A stretch of 64,000 bases of DNA from Saprospiraceae bacterium (GCA_020629035.1 JAHDEC010000013.1:43534-107533); one strand, 5' to 3'. Positions 47,680 through 58,300 are shown, counted from the first letter of the stretch. Made by a program: numbers and translations. The notes: generated by a model from the letters alone, not told the origin.

Positions 47680-47687
47680 CAAATGTA
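47680..47687 (-). promoter_or_regulatory. Bacteroidota -7 promoter box (TACATTTG)
   Basis: Minus-strand TACATTTG fits the TAnnTTTG -7 consensus. Transcription would start near 47673, about ten bases before the leader ATG at 47662. No clear -33 TTG partner was found at the usual distance. Confidence 0.4.
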
Positions 47688-47737
47688 CATATTTTATTGA
47701 AAAGATGGATTTTTATTTTTAGCAATTCAGGAAATAA

Positions 47738-47767
47738 AAAAGGGTTTAACCATGGTTAAACCCTTTT
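47738..47767 (-). terminator. Intrinsic terminator of the OmpA-family gene
   Basis: A perfect 30-base palindrome centred on CCATGG with A- and T-rich ends, 24 bp after the OmpA-family stop codon. Confidence 0.75.
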
Positions 47768-47790
47768 AAAATATTTCGTTTTACTTTTTC

Positions 47791-49251
47791 CTATCTTAAA
47801 ATCACATTAAACTCCACTCTCCTATTTAGCGTTCTTCCGTTCAATGTTGAGTTATCAGCTATTGGTCTTGCTTCTCCAAAACCTTGGTGACTAACTCGAG
47901 TTGTTGAAATTCCTCTTCCTACTAAATAATCATAACATGCTTTTGCTCGTCTTTGCGATAAGCTCTCATTAGCCTGTGCTGAACCAGTATTATCGGTATG
48001 ACCTTCGATAGATAAGATGTAATTAGGGTATCTCTGTAGGATGTCTACAATTTGATCCAATACTTGATATGAGGCTGATTTCAAGGTTGCTTTCCCTGTA
48101 TCGAATTGTACAGCTCGCATAGCTACATCTAATACTTGTCTATCTTTTGCTTCCATTTTTGGACAACCATTATTATCCACAGGACCTGCAGCATTAGGGC
48201 ATCTATCACGGCTATCATCCAGTCCATCACCATCACTATCTGGGCATCCACCATAGGTTCTTAAACCTGGTTTTGTTGGACACTTATCTTCTGCATCTGG
48301 TACACCATCGCCGTCCTGATCTTGTGTTTCAGGACATCCATTATTATTTACTGTACCTCGAGTATTAGGGCAATTATCCACATTATCCATCACTCCGTCT
48401 CCATCGCTATCCTTGTCTGGACATCCATTATTAGCTTGTAAACCAGCCATATTAGGACACTCATCATCATTATCTGGGATTCCATCTCCATCACTATCAG
48501 GACAACCATCAAAAGTGGCAAGACCTACATAGTTAGGACATTTATCCTTATAATCTGCAATTCCATCACCATCGGTATCTGGACAACCATTTAGTTCAGC
48601 TAATCCTGGCTTCAAAGGACATAAATCTTCATTATCATTTATGCCATCTCCATCCGAGTCTAATGCTTCTACTTCTTCCTCTTCTACTTTCACAGGCATT
48701 TCTTTCATATCTCCTTTACGGATGCCATAGATAAAACCTAATCCATGATGTAAGTTATTTCTGTTTTCCGCAAATGACACTCTATAAGTTGATTGCCAAA
48801 CTAATCGTGCATTATCAGCAATTCTATATTGCAAACCTACACCTAAGGGTACCTGTGCATTAAACTCACCTTCTTGTTCAAGTACTCCTCCGACACCGGC
48901 AACTAAATAAGGTACCAAGTTGGCGCCATCTCGTTTGATTAAATAGTGCATTTGAGCATCAAGTCCATAAACTGTTTTATGCAAACAATCTAATTCTGTA
49001 TTATGACTGGTTACCACACCTGCTTTAAATGGAACATACAAATTAAAATTAGGTGCAACATTGTGTTGATATCCTATTTCAAATCCTCTGTGATAAGCTC
49101 CAAAATTGCTTAATTCTCCTCCATTTTGAGATTGGTAATCTAAAAATAAAGCTCTAACTGAAATTGCTTTATCCATTGGGCCCATTTCTTGAGCTAAAGC
49201 AACATTCATAAAAAAACTAACAATAAATACAGATAATATTAGACGTTTCAT
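47791..49251 (-). CDS. OmpA-family outer-membrane protein with thrombospondin type 3 repeats
   Basis: A 486-residue protein with a signal peptide (about 1-20, NVALAQ). An N-terminal beta-barrel-like domain (about 30-190) is followed by five or six DSDGDGI-D-DKCP repeats of calcium-binding type (about 200-370) and an OmpA-type peptidoglycan-binding domain (about 375-486, with IEGHTDNTGS, LSQRRAKA and NRRVEF). It would link the outer membrane to the cell wall. A TAnnTTTG box lies about 25 bp upstream of the start and a palindromic terminator follows the stop, so it is probably monocistronic and well expressed. Confidence 0.93.
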   Translation of the reverse strand: MKRLILSVFIVSFFMNVALAQEMGPMDKAISVRALFLDYQSQNGGELSNFGAYHRGFEIGYQHNVAPNFNLYVPFKAGVVTSHNTELDCLHKTVYGLDAQMHYLIKRDGANLVPYLVAGVGGVLEQEGEFNAQVPLGVGLQYRIADNARLVWQSTYRVSFAENRNNLHHGLGFIYGIRKGDMKEMPVKVEEEEVEALDSDGDGINDNEDLCPLKPGLAELNGCPDTDGDGIADYKDKCPNYVGLATFDGCPDSDGDGIPDNDDECPNMAGLQANNGCPDKDSDGDGVMDNVDNCPNTRGTVNNNGCPETQDQDGDGVPDAEDKCPTKPGLRTYGGCPDSDGDGLDDSRDRCPNAAGPVDNNGCPKMEAKDRQVLDVAMRAVQFDTGKATLKSASYQVLDQIVDILQRYPNYILSIEGHTDNTGSAQANESLSQRRAKACYDYLVGRGISTTRVSHQGFGEARPIADNSTLNGRTLNRRVEFNVILR

Positions 49252-49276
49252 AATTTACTTATAAGATATTCAAGTA

Positions 49277-49284
49277 CAAACATA
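49277..49284 (-). promoter_or_regulatory. Bacteroidota -7 promoter box (TATGTTTG) for the OmpA-family gene
   Basis: Minus-strand TATGTTTG fits TAnnTTTG and would place the transcript start about 20 bases before the ATG at 49251. No clear -33 element is seen. Confidence 0.45.
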
Positions 49285-49391
49285 TAAATAAAATTCGTAA
49301 TGTGATAAGAATTGAAGTCCTATTTTATTATGAAACGTATGGAAAAGTTATTCTGTGACTCAAAATGACCAAGAGTTAATACTTATCTACA

Positions 49392-49889
49392 TTAAACTAG
49401 GGATTCAAAATATCCTGTCTTCCTATTTTTCTGCACTTTATCCCAATCAAAATAGCGGCCATTCATCGAAATATACACGCCTGGCTCAAGTGTCTGAGCA
49501 AAAGCCAATGATGCACCTAGATTAAAAAACCCATCGGAAGAACTACCGAAGGCATGAGGAATCATGGCGCCTGTCAAAATGATGGTTTTATCTTTAAGAT
49601 TTCCTTCCGCTAAAACTTTTCCAGTGGTAACCATCGTATCAGTCCCATGCGTAATAACAATATCTTTGGCTTTACTTTTTTTACAATTATGTAGGATTAT
49701 CTGTCGATCTTCATCAGTCATTTCAAGACTGTCAATCATCATAAGTGTTTTAGTATCAAGTTCTAAGGTACATCTCCCAGTTTCAAACATCTGGTTTAAA
49801 TGGGTGTTTTTAAAGTACAACTCACCATTAATAAAATTATACTCTTTATCAAAAGTTCCTCCCGTTACAAATACTTGAATTAAGCCCAT
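49392..49889 (-). CDS. Single-domain asparaginase-family protein
   Basis: A 165-residue protein matching only the N-terminal half of L-asparaginases: FVTGGTFDKEY holds the first catalytic Thr region and VITHGTDTMVTT the second Thr-Asp motif, then LTGAMIPHAFGSSSDGFFNLG. The C-terminal domain of the usual 320-350-residue enzyme is absent and no frameshifted remnant follows the stop. Free-standing domains of this size are known in Bacteroidota, so it is probably intact. Asparaginase activity is possible but not shown. No operon partner is evident. Confidence 0.82.
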   Translation of the reverse strand: MGLIQVFVTGGTFDKEYNFINGELYFKNTHLNQMFETGRCTLELDTKTLMMIDSLEMTDEDRQIILHNCKKSKAKDIVITHGTDTMVTTGKVLAEGNLKDKTIILTGAMIPHAFGSSSDGFFNLGASLAFAQTLEPGVYISMNGRYFDWDKVQKNRKTGYFESLV

Positions 49890-49958
49890 AGATGAAAATT
49901 AATCGATTTATTACAAATATACATTTTCACTAATGTACTTTTACGGAAAATTTTAAAC

Positions 49959-51167
49959 GTGGCCGTCGACAAAAGTAAGTACTTATCAAAAACACTGCGG
50001 AACTTAAAAGAGTCTGCAACGCTAAAAATGACACAGCTTGCCAGAGATTTAAGAAATCAAGGGCATGATGTGATTAGTTTAAGTATTGGTGAACCTGACT
50101 TTGATACACCTTCTTTTATAAAAGAAGCAGCTAAGCAGGCTTTGGATGATGGATATACAAAGTATACACCGGTCAGTGGCTTGCCCGAATTAAGAGAAGC
50201 TATTTGCGCTAAATTCAAGCGAGATAATAATTTAATTTATCAACCTGAAAACATCGTGGTCTCTAATGGAGCTAAGCAGAGTATTTCTAATTTATGCAAT
50301 GCTTTATTAGATCCAGGAGATGAGGTAATTATTTTTACTCCTTATTGGGTTTCATATTTTGATATCGTACGCTTAGCTGGTGGAGTTCCTATTCAGTTAA
50401 AAGCAAACTTGGACCAAGATTTTAAAGTTACTGCAAGCCAGTTGGCTGGAGCGATTACCGAAAAAACTAAGTTGATTATTTTTTCAAGTCCGTGTAATCC
50501 TACGGGTTCTGTATACACAAGGGATGAGTTAAAATCATTAGTCGAAATATTGGACCAATATGATAGCTTATTTATCGCTTCTGATGAAATTTATGAGTAT
50601 ATAAATTTTGGAGAGAAACACACAAGTCTTGCTGAGTTTGAGAGCGTTAAAGATCAAGTGATCACCATAAATGGTATGTCTAAAGGTTATGCAATGACCG
50701 GCTGGAGAATTGGTTATATGGCTGCACCTGTATGGTTAGCAAAAGCTTGTGCAAAGGTTCAGGGCCAAGTAACTTCGGGAGCTACTTCGTTTGGCCAAAA
50801 AGCTGCATCCATTGCCCTTTTAGAAGGCCCAGCTTCAAGCTTAGCAATGAAGTCTTCCTATCTCAGAAGAAAGAAGTTAGTGCAAACAATGCTGGCTGAG
50901 ATTCGAGGGGTTAAGATTAATGACCCACAAGGGGCGTTCTATATTTTCCCAGATATTAGTTACTATTTTGGCAAATCTAAAGGCAATATGCTTATTAGCA
51001 ATGCCGACGATTTTGCTGAAATGTTACTCCATAATGCTCATGTAGCAATTGTCTCTGGCTCAGCATTTGGTGATGACAATTGTTTTAGACTTTCCTATGC
51101 AGCTGCAGATGAAGTCTTAGTGGAGGCAATTACTAGAATTAAACATTTTCTTGCTAGTTTAACTTAG
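49959..51167 (+). CDS. Pyridoxal-phosphate aminotransferase, aspartate aminotransferase class
   Basis: A 402-residue class I/II aminotransferase beginning with GTG at 49959, chosen because conserved sequence (NLKESATLKM, then SLSIGEPDFDTP) begins before the first internal ATG. The PLP Lys lies in NGMSKGYAMTGWRIGY and the C-terminal Arg in NCFRLSYA. The likely reaction is transamination of aspartate and 2-oxoglutarate; close relatives use other amino acids. Its stop codon overlaps that of the convergent gene by 4 bp. Confidence 0.9.
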   Translation: MAVDKSKYLSKTLRNLKESATLKMTQLARDLRNQGHDVISLSIGEPDFDTPSFIKEAAKQALDDGYTKYTPVSGLPELREAICAKFKRDNNLIYQPENIVVSNGAKQSISNLCNALLDPGDEVIIFTPYWVSYFDIVRLAGGVPIQLKANLDQDFKVTASQLAGAITEKTKLIIFSSPCNPTGSVYTRDELKSLVEILDQYDSLFIASDEIYEYINFGEKHTSLAEFESVKDQVITINGMSKGYAMTGWRIGYMAAPVWLAKACAKVQGQVTSGATSFGQKAASIALLEGPASSLAMKSSYLRRKKLVQTMLAEIRGVKINDPQGAFYIFPDISYYFGKSKGNMLISNADDFAEMLLHNAHVAIVSGSAFGDDNCFRLSYAAADEVLVEAITRIKHFLASLT

Positions 51168-53668
51168 CGTTGGATAACGATCTTTTCGGTCTCTGTGTCG
51201 TTAATTTTGATGATTAATGTAGCTGCTGAAAACTCGCTTAAATCTAAGTTTATTTCTTTTTGGCCAATGTTGTTTTTACTCCTTAACAAGGTTCCGTCTA
51301 AAGCATACAGCTTGTAGTTGTCTATCACCCCATTCTCTAAACTAACATTCGTAGAATAGGCAACTGGATTAGGGTAAATCATAACCTGCTTAGAGTTAGA
51401 AGCTATTTCTTTTGTATTCGTTGGCAATGCTGGCAAGCTTCGTTTGAAACTACCATTACCGTGCGTTGCTACCCATATTTCTTCGTTTAATGGATCAATT
51501 TTTAAATCCATTGCTATTACCACATCAGGTAAACTTTCAGACCATCTGGACCACTCACTGCTATCCTCCAAATCCATAGTATAAACACCAAAGTCATTCC
51601 CAACATACAACAAATTGCTGCTCCTAGGATCAATGGCAATCGCATTTGTAGGCAAATCCGGTAAATTAAAGGAGATATCTTCCCAGCTGTCTCCACCATT
51701 GGCTGATCTAAAAAGATGTCCAGTACCAAAGCCGCTAAAACAAGCATATACTATGGACTCATTATTTGGGTCTACTGTTATATCATTTGGATATCGATCA
51801 GGTAATCCATTGGTAATTTCAGTCCAACTATCACCTCGTGATGTAGTCCTAAATAGCTGGGTATTAAAATCTTCTGGAGCTGTACCCACGTAGGCTACGT
51901 TACAGTTCGAAGGAGCTATGCCCAAACTGAAGATTGGATCATTACTCAATTTTTGTCCGCTGTTTGTAGTTTGCCAATTTAAGCCTGAATTATTAGAAAC
52001 ATACACATAATTACCACAAGCATACATGATATTTCCATTATCTAGACAAGTAGCGTATGGACTAATAAATAAAGGATCATCATCATCTTCTTTAAATGAA
52101 ATAGTAGAAAAGCTTAATCCCTTATTTGATGATCGTTGCACATTTAAATTTTGCCAAGAACCAAATACAATATCCTCGTCATCATGATTTATGGCTGTCC
52201 AACTCCCATCACCTCCGATCGCTCGCTGCCAAGCTTTATTCCCTCGAAAAATGACCGTATTATTATCTTGCAAGCCACCCATGGCATAATCAAAACCATT
52301 TCTGGATACAGAAAAACCATTATAAAATTGGGTAGTCTGTAGACCACCATTTATACTAAGCCAATTAATTCCGTTATCGGTTGATAAAAACAAACCACCA
52401 TCTGAACCAATGATTGCCATTCCTTCCTCACTAGGGTGATAAAGTACCACATGCTGATCAGAATGTACATAATCACCTGGACCATCCGGTTCTTCAATAG
52501 GTGGCGTCCCACCTGTAACTCCTCCAAAAGCAACCTGTTCTAAATTAAATCCTCCATCATATGATTTCCAAGTTTCTATTCCTACAGCGATTAAGTCATC
52601 AGCATCCTGCGGATTAACGGCAATATCATGCGAAAACCAACCCTGCCACCTTGAATAATCAGTTGTATTGACAGTTTGCCAAGTCGAACCAAAATTGTTT
52701 GATTTCAAAATGGTCGTAGCACCATCATTAAACCAAAAACCATTTCCTACAGAAGCATAAAGTATAGATGGATTTGATGGAGCATAGGCTAATAATATCT
52801 TACCATTAAAAGTATTTAAGGTCGCATTACTAATACTTTGCCAAGTATCTCCGCCGTCTGTAGATTTATAAATGCCTTTTCCTTCCGTGCCAAAATTCCC
52901 AAAACAAGCAACAATTTCATCTGAGTCGTTAGGATTTATTTCAATATCAGTACCCATAATTACATTATGAACTAATTCCCAGCTGCTCCCCGCATCTAAG
53001 CTTCGATATACTCCTTCTGTCGTATTTGCAAACACCCGACTTGAATCATTGGGGTCAATTTTTATCATCCAAACTCCATGTTGCTGCTGGTAGGACCAAT
53101 CAAGAGATTTTGTCCAGCTCATTCCGCCATCAGTAGATTTTAGTATACCCATTCCCCAAGTTCCTCTAGTGGATCTGTAAGCAGCATCTGTACCAGTAGA
53201 TGAATAATTATATACTTCACCTGTGCCAATAAACATTACATCTGGATTTTCTTTATCAATTTCAATGCAACTTACTCCCAAAACTGGGTGACCTAAATCC
53301 ACTCTTTCCCAACTAGTTCCAAGTCCTAAATCAGTAGATTTCCATAAGCCCCCACTCGCGGTGCCAGCATATATAGTAGTGGTCTCTGTTGGATGAAAGG
53401 CCACAGATAAAGTTCTTCCTGCAGTATTCCACGGGCCCATAGCTTCCCATTCGACAGGATTTTTATTTGCCGAAGGATCAATGCTGATGTTTACATGTTG
53501 TTCAAAGGCTTTGGTGTAAGCATTGGTGGGTATTTGCTTATTTGGGTAGGCTCTTGCATTTGCAGAAAGTTGCAATGCTTTATAAGCGCCAGGAATTCGA
53601 TATTCTTCTTTAGATTGACAAGAAACCAATAAGGTAGCTATGAGTATCCCAAGGCAAATATTTTTCAT
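51164..53668 (-). CDS. Secreted BNR/sortilin-type beta-propeller lipoprotein with T9SS sorting domain
   Basis: An 834-residue protein from the ATG at 53668; the upstream TTG is less likely. A lipoprotein signal (TLLVSCQ) is followed by many propeller blades of the BNR type, including YAGTASGGLWKSTDLG, FIGTGEVY, LKSTDGGMSW, YKSTDGGDTW and LFRSANGGDSW. The last 70 residues are a type-A sorting domain (IYPNPVAYSTNVS, YKLYALDGTLL). A lipobox together with a T9SS domain is an odd combination, since T9SS cargo normally has an ordinary signal peptide. Proteins of this kind may be surface hydrolases or binding proteins; no catalytic set is identified. Confidence 0.85.
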   Translation of the reverse strand: MKNICLGILIATLLVSCQSKEEYRIPGAYKALQLSANARAYPNKQIPTNAYTKAFEQHVNISIDPSANKNPVEWEAMGPWNTAGRTLSVAFHPTETTTIYAGTASGGLWKSTDLGLGTSWERVDLGHPVLGVSCIEIDKENPDVMFIGTGEVYNYSSTGTDAAYRSTRGTWGMGILKSTDGGMSWTKSLDWSYQQQHGVWMIKIDPNDSSRVFANTTEGVYRSLDAGSSWELVHNVIMGTDIEINPNDSDEIVACFGNFGTEGKGIYKSTDGGDTWQSISNATLNTFNGKILLAYAPSNPSILYASVGNGFWFNDGATTILKSNNFGSTWQTVNTTDYSRWQGWFSHDIAVNPQDADDLIAVGIETWKSYDGGFNLEQVAFGGVTGGTPPIEEPDGPGDYVHSDQHVVLYHPSEEGMAIIGSDGGLFLSTDNGINWLSINGGLQTTQFYNGFSVSRNGFDYAMGGLQDNNTVIFRGNKAWQRAIGGDGSWTAINHDDEDIVFGSWQNLNVQRSSNKGLSFSTISFKEDDDDPLFISPYATCLDNGNIMYACGNYVYVSNNSGLNWQTTNSGQKLSNDPIFSLGIAPSNCNVAYVGTAPEDFNTQLFRTTSRGDSWTEITNGLPDRYPNDITVDPNNESIVYACFSGFGTGHLFRSANGGDSWEDISFNLPDLPTNAIAIDPRSSNLLYVGNDFGVYTMDLEDSSEWSRWSESLPDVVIAMDLKIDPLNEEIWVATHGNGSFKRSLPALPTNTKEIASNSKQVMIYPNPVAYSTNVSLENGVIDNYKLYALDGTLLRSKNNIGQKEINLDLSEFSAATLIIKINDTETEKIVIQR

Positions 53669-53771
53669 CGTATTATTTTTCCACAATGTAAAAACATTGC
53701 AAATAATAATTAGAACAATCTTAGAGTGATGTTATATAAAGTCTTGAAAAAGAAACGAGAAGAAAAGAACA

Positions 53772-53842
53772 TAGCCCCTGGCGGGGTCGAACCGCCATCT
53801 ACAGTTTAGAAACTGTCATTCTATCCATTAAACTAAGGGGCC
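53772..53842 (-). tRNA. tRNA-Arg (anticodon TCT)
   Basis: The minus strand folds as a 71-base tRNA: acceptor GGCCCCT/AGGGGCT with a G-U at the end, D arm GTTT-GAAT with GG in the loop, anticodon stem ACAGT/ACTGT, variable AGAT, T arm GGCGG-TTCGACC-CCGCC. TCT in the loop gives Arg (AGA). With the five-pair stem the anticodon loop counts six bases, one less than the usual seven; the rest is standard. It lies between the BNR-lipoprotein gene and the rhodanese gene. The 3' CCA is not encoded. Confidence 0.85.
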
Positions 53843-53994
53843 ATAATCCTATAATAGCTAAAATCGATGTCGTAAAGTTATAAATTAAATTTTTTACATT
53901 TATTAAATTCTTTCATTTTTTATCAAAAAATTTAATTCTCCCCACTTTAGGGAATAAATTACATCCAAATTAATCCTATATAAACTATTTAAAT

Positions 53995-54393
53995 ATGAAT
54001 AATAGATTTCTACAAGCTTTTAGTGTGTGTTTGCTTTCGTTTCTTTTAGTTAGTTGCTCCTCTTCTAGCAGTCCTAAAGTGACTTCAAATGTCATCAATC
54101 AGGATGTAAGTCAAGAAAGGGCAAAAGAGCTGATAAAAAACAATCCAGAACTCATTATCATAGATGTGAGAACTCCCGCTGAAATAGCCCAAGGGAAAAT
54201 AAAAAATGCTATAGAGATTGACTATAAAACAGACAAGTTTGAGGAAGAGATCTCTAAGTTGGACAAGGACAAAAAATACCTAGTTTACTGTGCTTCAGGT
54301 GGACGAAGTGGGAGAACTTTGAAAAAGATGAGTTCACTTGGTTTTAAAGAGAGTTATAATTTACTTGGCGGATATAATGATTGGAAAGAATAG
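53995..54393 (+). CDS. Rhodanese-domain lipoprotein
   Basis: A 132-residue protein with a lipoprotein signal (LLVSCSS, Cys near 21). A rhodanese domain follows, with IIIDVRTPAEIAQGKI and the active loop YCASGGRSG, Cys99. The domain carries sulfane sulfur, but the partner is unknown. Being lipid-anchored it acts in the envelope. It stands alone, with a beta-barrel protein gene 76 bp downstream on the same strand. Confidence 0.88.
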   Translation: MNNRFLQAFSVCLLSFLLVSCSSSSSPKVTSNVINQDVSQERAKELIKNNPELIIIDVRTPAEIAQGKIKNAIEIDYKTDKFEEEISKLDKDKKYLVYCASGGRSGRTLKKMSSLGFKESYNLLGGYNDWKE

Positions 54394-54469
54394 TTTTTAT
54401 TAAATATTGTTCGATTTATTAATTAATATTGTAATGTAATTAATTGCGTAAACACAATCCATTTTTAAG

Positions 54470-55228
54470 ATGACAAGATTATTATTTATTCTATGTTTTA
54501 TAAGTTTTTCTTTTGCTGCTCAGAGTCAAAGAGTTGCCAAATTTTGGTGGTTTGATACTGGAGTTAAATTTGGATACGGTGTTTCGAGTTTATATAATTC
54601 AGCTGTTTGGAATAGTGAAGCAGATCCTAATGATGCATCAAAAGAGTTTTACGATTACGATGTAGCAACGGGATATAATTTCGGAGTGAAGATGGGGATA
54701 AATAAGGGGACGAGTGGTTTTACCGTTGATGGGATGTTTAGTAACATGAAGGCCTCTTTTGAAAGAAAGGTCCCAGCTGGTGTTTTAAATAATCACAATG
54801 TAGAATGGAATTCATTCGACATCTATACTATGTACAGAAATAATCGCCAGCTTGGCTATGTGGAACTAGGACCTAAATTTTCATTCATTAGGGATGTTTT
54901 AGATGGAGATCCAACAGAAGCACTAGAACCTTCAGCTAAAGATTATGCGACTAATAATATAGCCGCAGTACTCGGATTTGGAGCTTACTTCATAGGCAGT
55001 GATAATCGATTTAGTGGTATTCTAGGATTAAGATTTGAATATGGTGTAACCGATTTTGTTAGTGCAACTGGCAGAGGAGCTGGAGCTCCAGTTCCAGATA
55101 CTTCTTTGACAAATCCTGGTGTTAATACAAGTCCAATATTTGCAGGGATTGTTTTTGAATTAAACTGGGGTCTTGGCTATTATGGAAAGGCAAGTTGTGG
55201 TAGCAGGGCTAAGTTTATCAATTTCTAG
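54470..55228 (+). CDS. Outer-membrane beta-barrel protein
   Basis: A 252-residue protein with a signal peptide (about 1-19, FAAQSQ) and regular amphipathic strands with aromatic ends (FDTGVKFGYGVSSLY, LGYVELGPKFSF, GILGLRFEYGV, GIVFELNWGLGYY). This fits the PorT/porin-like barrels of Bacteroidota. The end is unusual, with a Cys-containing tail. Function is unknown. Confidence 0.75.
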   Translation: MTRLLFILCFISFSFAAQSQRVAKFWWFDTGVKFGYGVSSLYNSAVWNSEADPNDASKEFYDYDVATGYNFGVKMGINKGTSGFTVDGMFSNMKASFERKVPAGVLNNHNVEWNSFDIYTMYRNNRQLGYVELGPKFSFIRDVLDGDPTEALEPSAKDYATNNIAAVLGFGAYFIGSDNRFSGILGLRFEYGVTDFVSATGRGAGAPVPDTSLTNPGVNTSPIFAGIVFELNWGLGYYGKASCGSRAKFINF

Positions 55229-55306
55229 ACAGCTAAAAAGCCTTTACTCACTAATTACTTCATCACATAAGAATCAATGCCCTATTATTTATTGATCAAC
55301 TAATCT

Positions 55307-58300
55307 ATGACCTATAGCGATAAGAATAGTCATGACTTAAAGAATCTAAATTTTTTCGTATTACTACTTATTGCGCTTACCATTTTCACTTCATCAGGTA
55401 CTTTTTATATAGCAGGATATCATCCCGAAGTAATCAAAAGCACCATAACTGCATTAGTAGGCTATCTAGTTCTATTCATACTTATTAAATTTATTAAGCC
55501 AAGCAAATTATCGGGCGTAATTGTATTTAGCTTTATTGTTTGGCTGGTATTTCACTCGATTAATTTCCCTGCTTTTAAATATGAGAGCATGTTTGGTATT
55601 TTAATCGCCTTACTATGTAGTCTAATAAAATTTAACATTGAAAAAGACAATTATCAATACTTCTTAATTTTTTTAGCCTCCGCTCTAGCGCAAATTTATG
55701 AATCTGTCTTTCAACTAGATGTTATAGTTGATTTTCATGTTAAAGTATATCAGGAACTTGTAATGATGGGCATGATTTTTATCAGTTTGATTGGCTTATA
55801 TTTTATCCACTCAGATTTTTCAAATCAGCTAAGAACTAAAAGCATTCTCAAAAACCAGCTGGACAAAACGCAGACTCGGTATAAAAAAATGATTGAAAAC
55901 ATGCCTTTGAATGTTTTGCAAACTGATTTGAATGGCAAGCGTTTATATGGGACAAAAAAATCAGCACAAATTTTTGGAGCTCAAAAAGAAATGAGTGAGG
56001 AAGAGCTGGTAGATTTTGCTGATCTTCAAAAAAGAGTTCACCCTGAAGATTTACCTGCCCTTCAAAATTCACTTAGGAAAGTTTCATTACAAGGTGGTAC
56101 TGAAGATATTAAAGTAAGAGGTATTAAGGATAATGGAGAGATTTTTTACCTAGCTGGCGGAGTAACTGCCCTTTTTGATGTAAATAAAAACCCAGAAGGT
56201 TTTGTACTTGCTTATTATGATGAAACAGAGGCAGTATTGGCCAATATAAAAGTAAGAGAATCAGAGAGAAAATATAAAACGATTGTAGAATCCGGTAAAG
56301 CTTTAGTTTTCCAAATGGATTATGACTCTGTCATAAATTTCAGTTCTCCTTATGCAAATCAGGTATTTGGTGCAGAAGAAAATGGCTTAGTAGGTGTCAA
56401 ATCATACACACTCATTCACCCAGAATCAAAAGAACTATTTTGGAAAGAAGTCGACCAATTAATAAAAGATCGGACCTTTCAAACATTTTTCTATCGATGT
56501 GTTAACGCCGAGGGAGGAGATGTCTATATAGAAGGCACTGTCAGCATGATCCAAGGTGATCAGGCTGAGCCACAATTCATTAGTATTTTTAATGATGTTA
56601 CTGATCGAGAGCTAGAAAAGAAAAAACGAAAGCGCATTGAAAATGAATACCAGAATATTTTTGAAAACGCTCCTATCGGTATTACGATTGGTAAAAATGA
56701 TGCCTTCATAGCCGTAAATCCATTTTTCTGTAAAATGGTTGGGTATTCTGAAAAAGAGCTTATGATGCTTCCTATAAATACTACCTTGCATAAAGATGAT
56801 ATTGCCAAGGTAAAAAACCTGATTCAGGAAATTGAAAAAAATCAGGGTGAAACCATGAGAACTTCCTTTAGACTAATTCATAAGGATGGTAGCCAGATTT
56901 TTGCATATGCTACCATTAGTGGTCGTTTTGATTTAGAAGGTAATTACGTTGACAACTTGTTTGTAATTAATGATGTCACTGATCTAATTTCAACCCAAAA
57001 AGAGCTAAACGAAAAATCAATTGACTTAGATAATTTCTTCAATATCTCCCAAGTAGGTATCATAAAAGAAAAGGATAGCAAAATAAGCTATATAAATCCA
57101 TATCTGGTTTCAAAATTGGGATTTCAGACACAAGAGGTTTTAGGGAAATCGATTTATAGTATCATCTCTGAAAATGATCAAGAATACATAAGGCAAAAAA
57201 TGCTTAAGCAAATTTCAGGAGAGATGGCGCCTACTGAACTTACGGTAAGCCTAAAAACATCCGATGGAAAAACAATGAGCTTTCTACTAAATACTGCCAT
57301 GAAATATGATGAAAACAATCAGTATGTAGAGTCTTTTGCAACCTTCACAGATATTACACAGCTAGAGGAAACTAAACAAAGATTAAGTCAGCGTGAAGCA
57401 ACCTTAAAATCAACGCTAAATGCCATCACTGATGGAATTTATGCAATAGACAAGGAATACAATGTTATTGCTGTAAATGATAAGGCGATAAAAGAATTTA
57501 AGTCATTTGGAAATGTTGATATTAGCTTAAACAGTAATTTAAAACAGATAATAGAACCAGCAACTTTTAATACTTGGAAAGAAACTTTCTATGACGAAAC
57601 ATTTAGCGGAAAATCTATTAATAATAGCTTCCATCGGAGAGTCGATGGAAAATCATTGGCTTTTGAAAACATTTATTCTCCAATAAAAGATGAAGAGGGA
57701 TTAGTCATGGGCATGGTGGAAGTTTCAAAAGACTTGACAGAAATTCTTCAAAAAGAAAAAGAAGCCTTGACTGCGAGCCAACAAAGAAGAGATGTTTTTG
57801 ATAACAACTTGATGGGCATTATTTATTTTAATTATAAAACTCAAGAAATTATAGACTGTAATGAAGCTGCCTATCTATTTTATGAAATAGAGACCAGAGA
57901 AGAATTTGAACAGGCATCAAGAGCCGATTTCGAACCAGAAATTCAATTAAATGGGATGAACAAAGTTGAATTCAACGAACATGTTCTTGAACAAACCTTA
58001 AAAAATGGTCAATTTACATACACTTATAAAGGCATTACTAAAACAAATGAAGAGAAAATTGCCCTGGGCAATGCCTTTATTGATACAACTAATGAAGATT
58101 GTATTATTTTCTTCATTTTGGATGTGACGGACCAATATGTCACCAACCAAAGATTACTCTATAGTGAATCAAGATTTAAGAAATTATTTGAAAACAACCA
58201 GTTCGGAATTGTTTCTCTTTTAGGCGATGAAGTTAGCTTAGATAATGAAGCTTTTCGAAAGATAATAGGGAGTCAACAAGCAACATTAAAAGGGACTAAA

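Noticed and set aside
49392..49889. The short asparaginase as a pseudogene
   Set aside because: No C-terminal remnant follows the stop in any frame and single-domain versions are known in the phylum.
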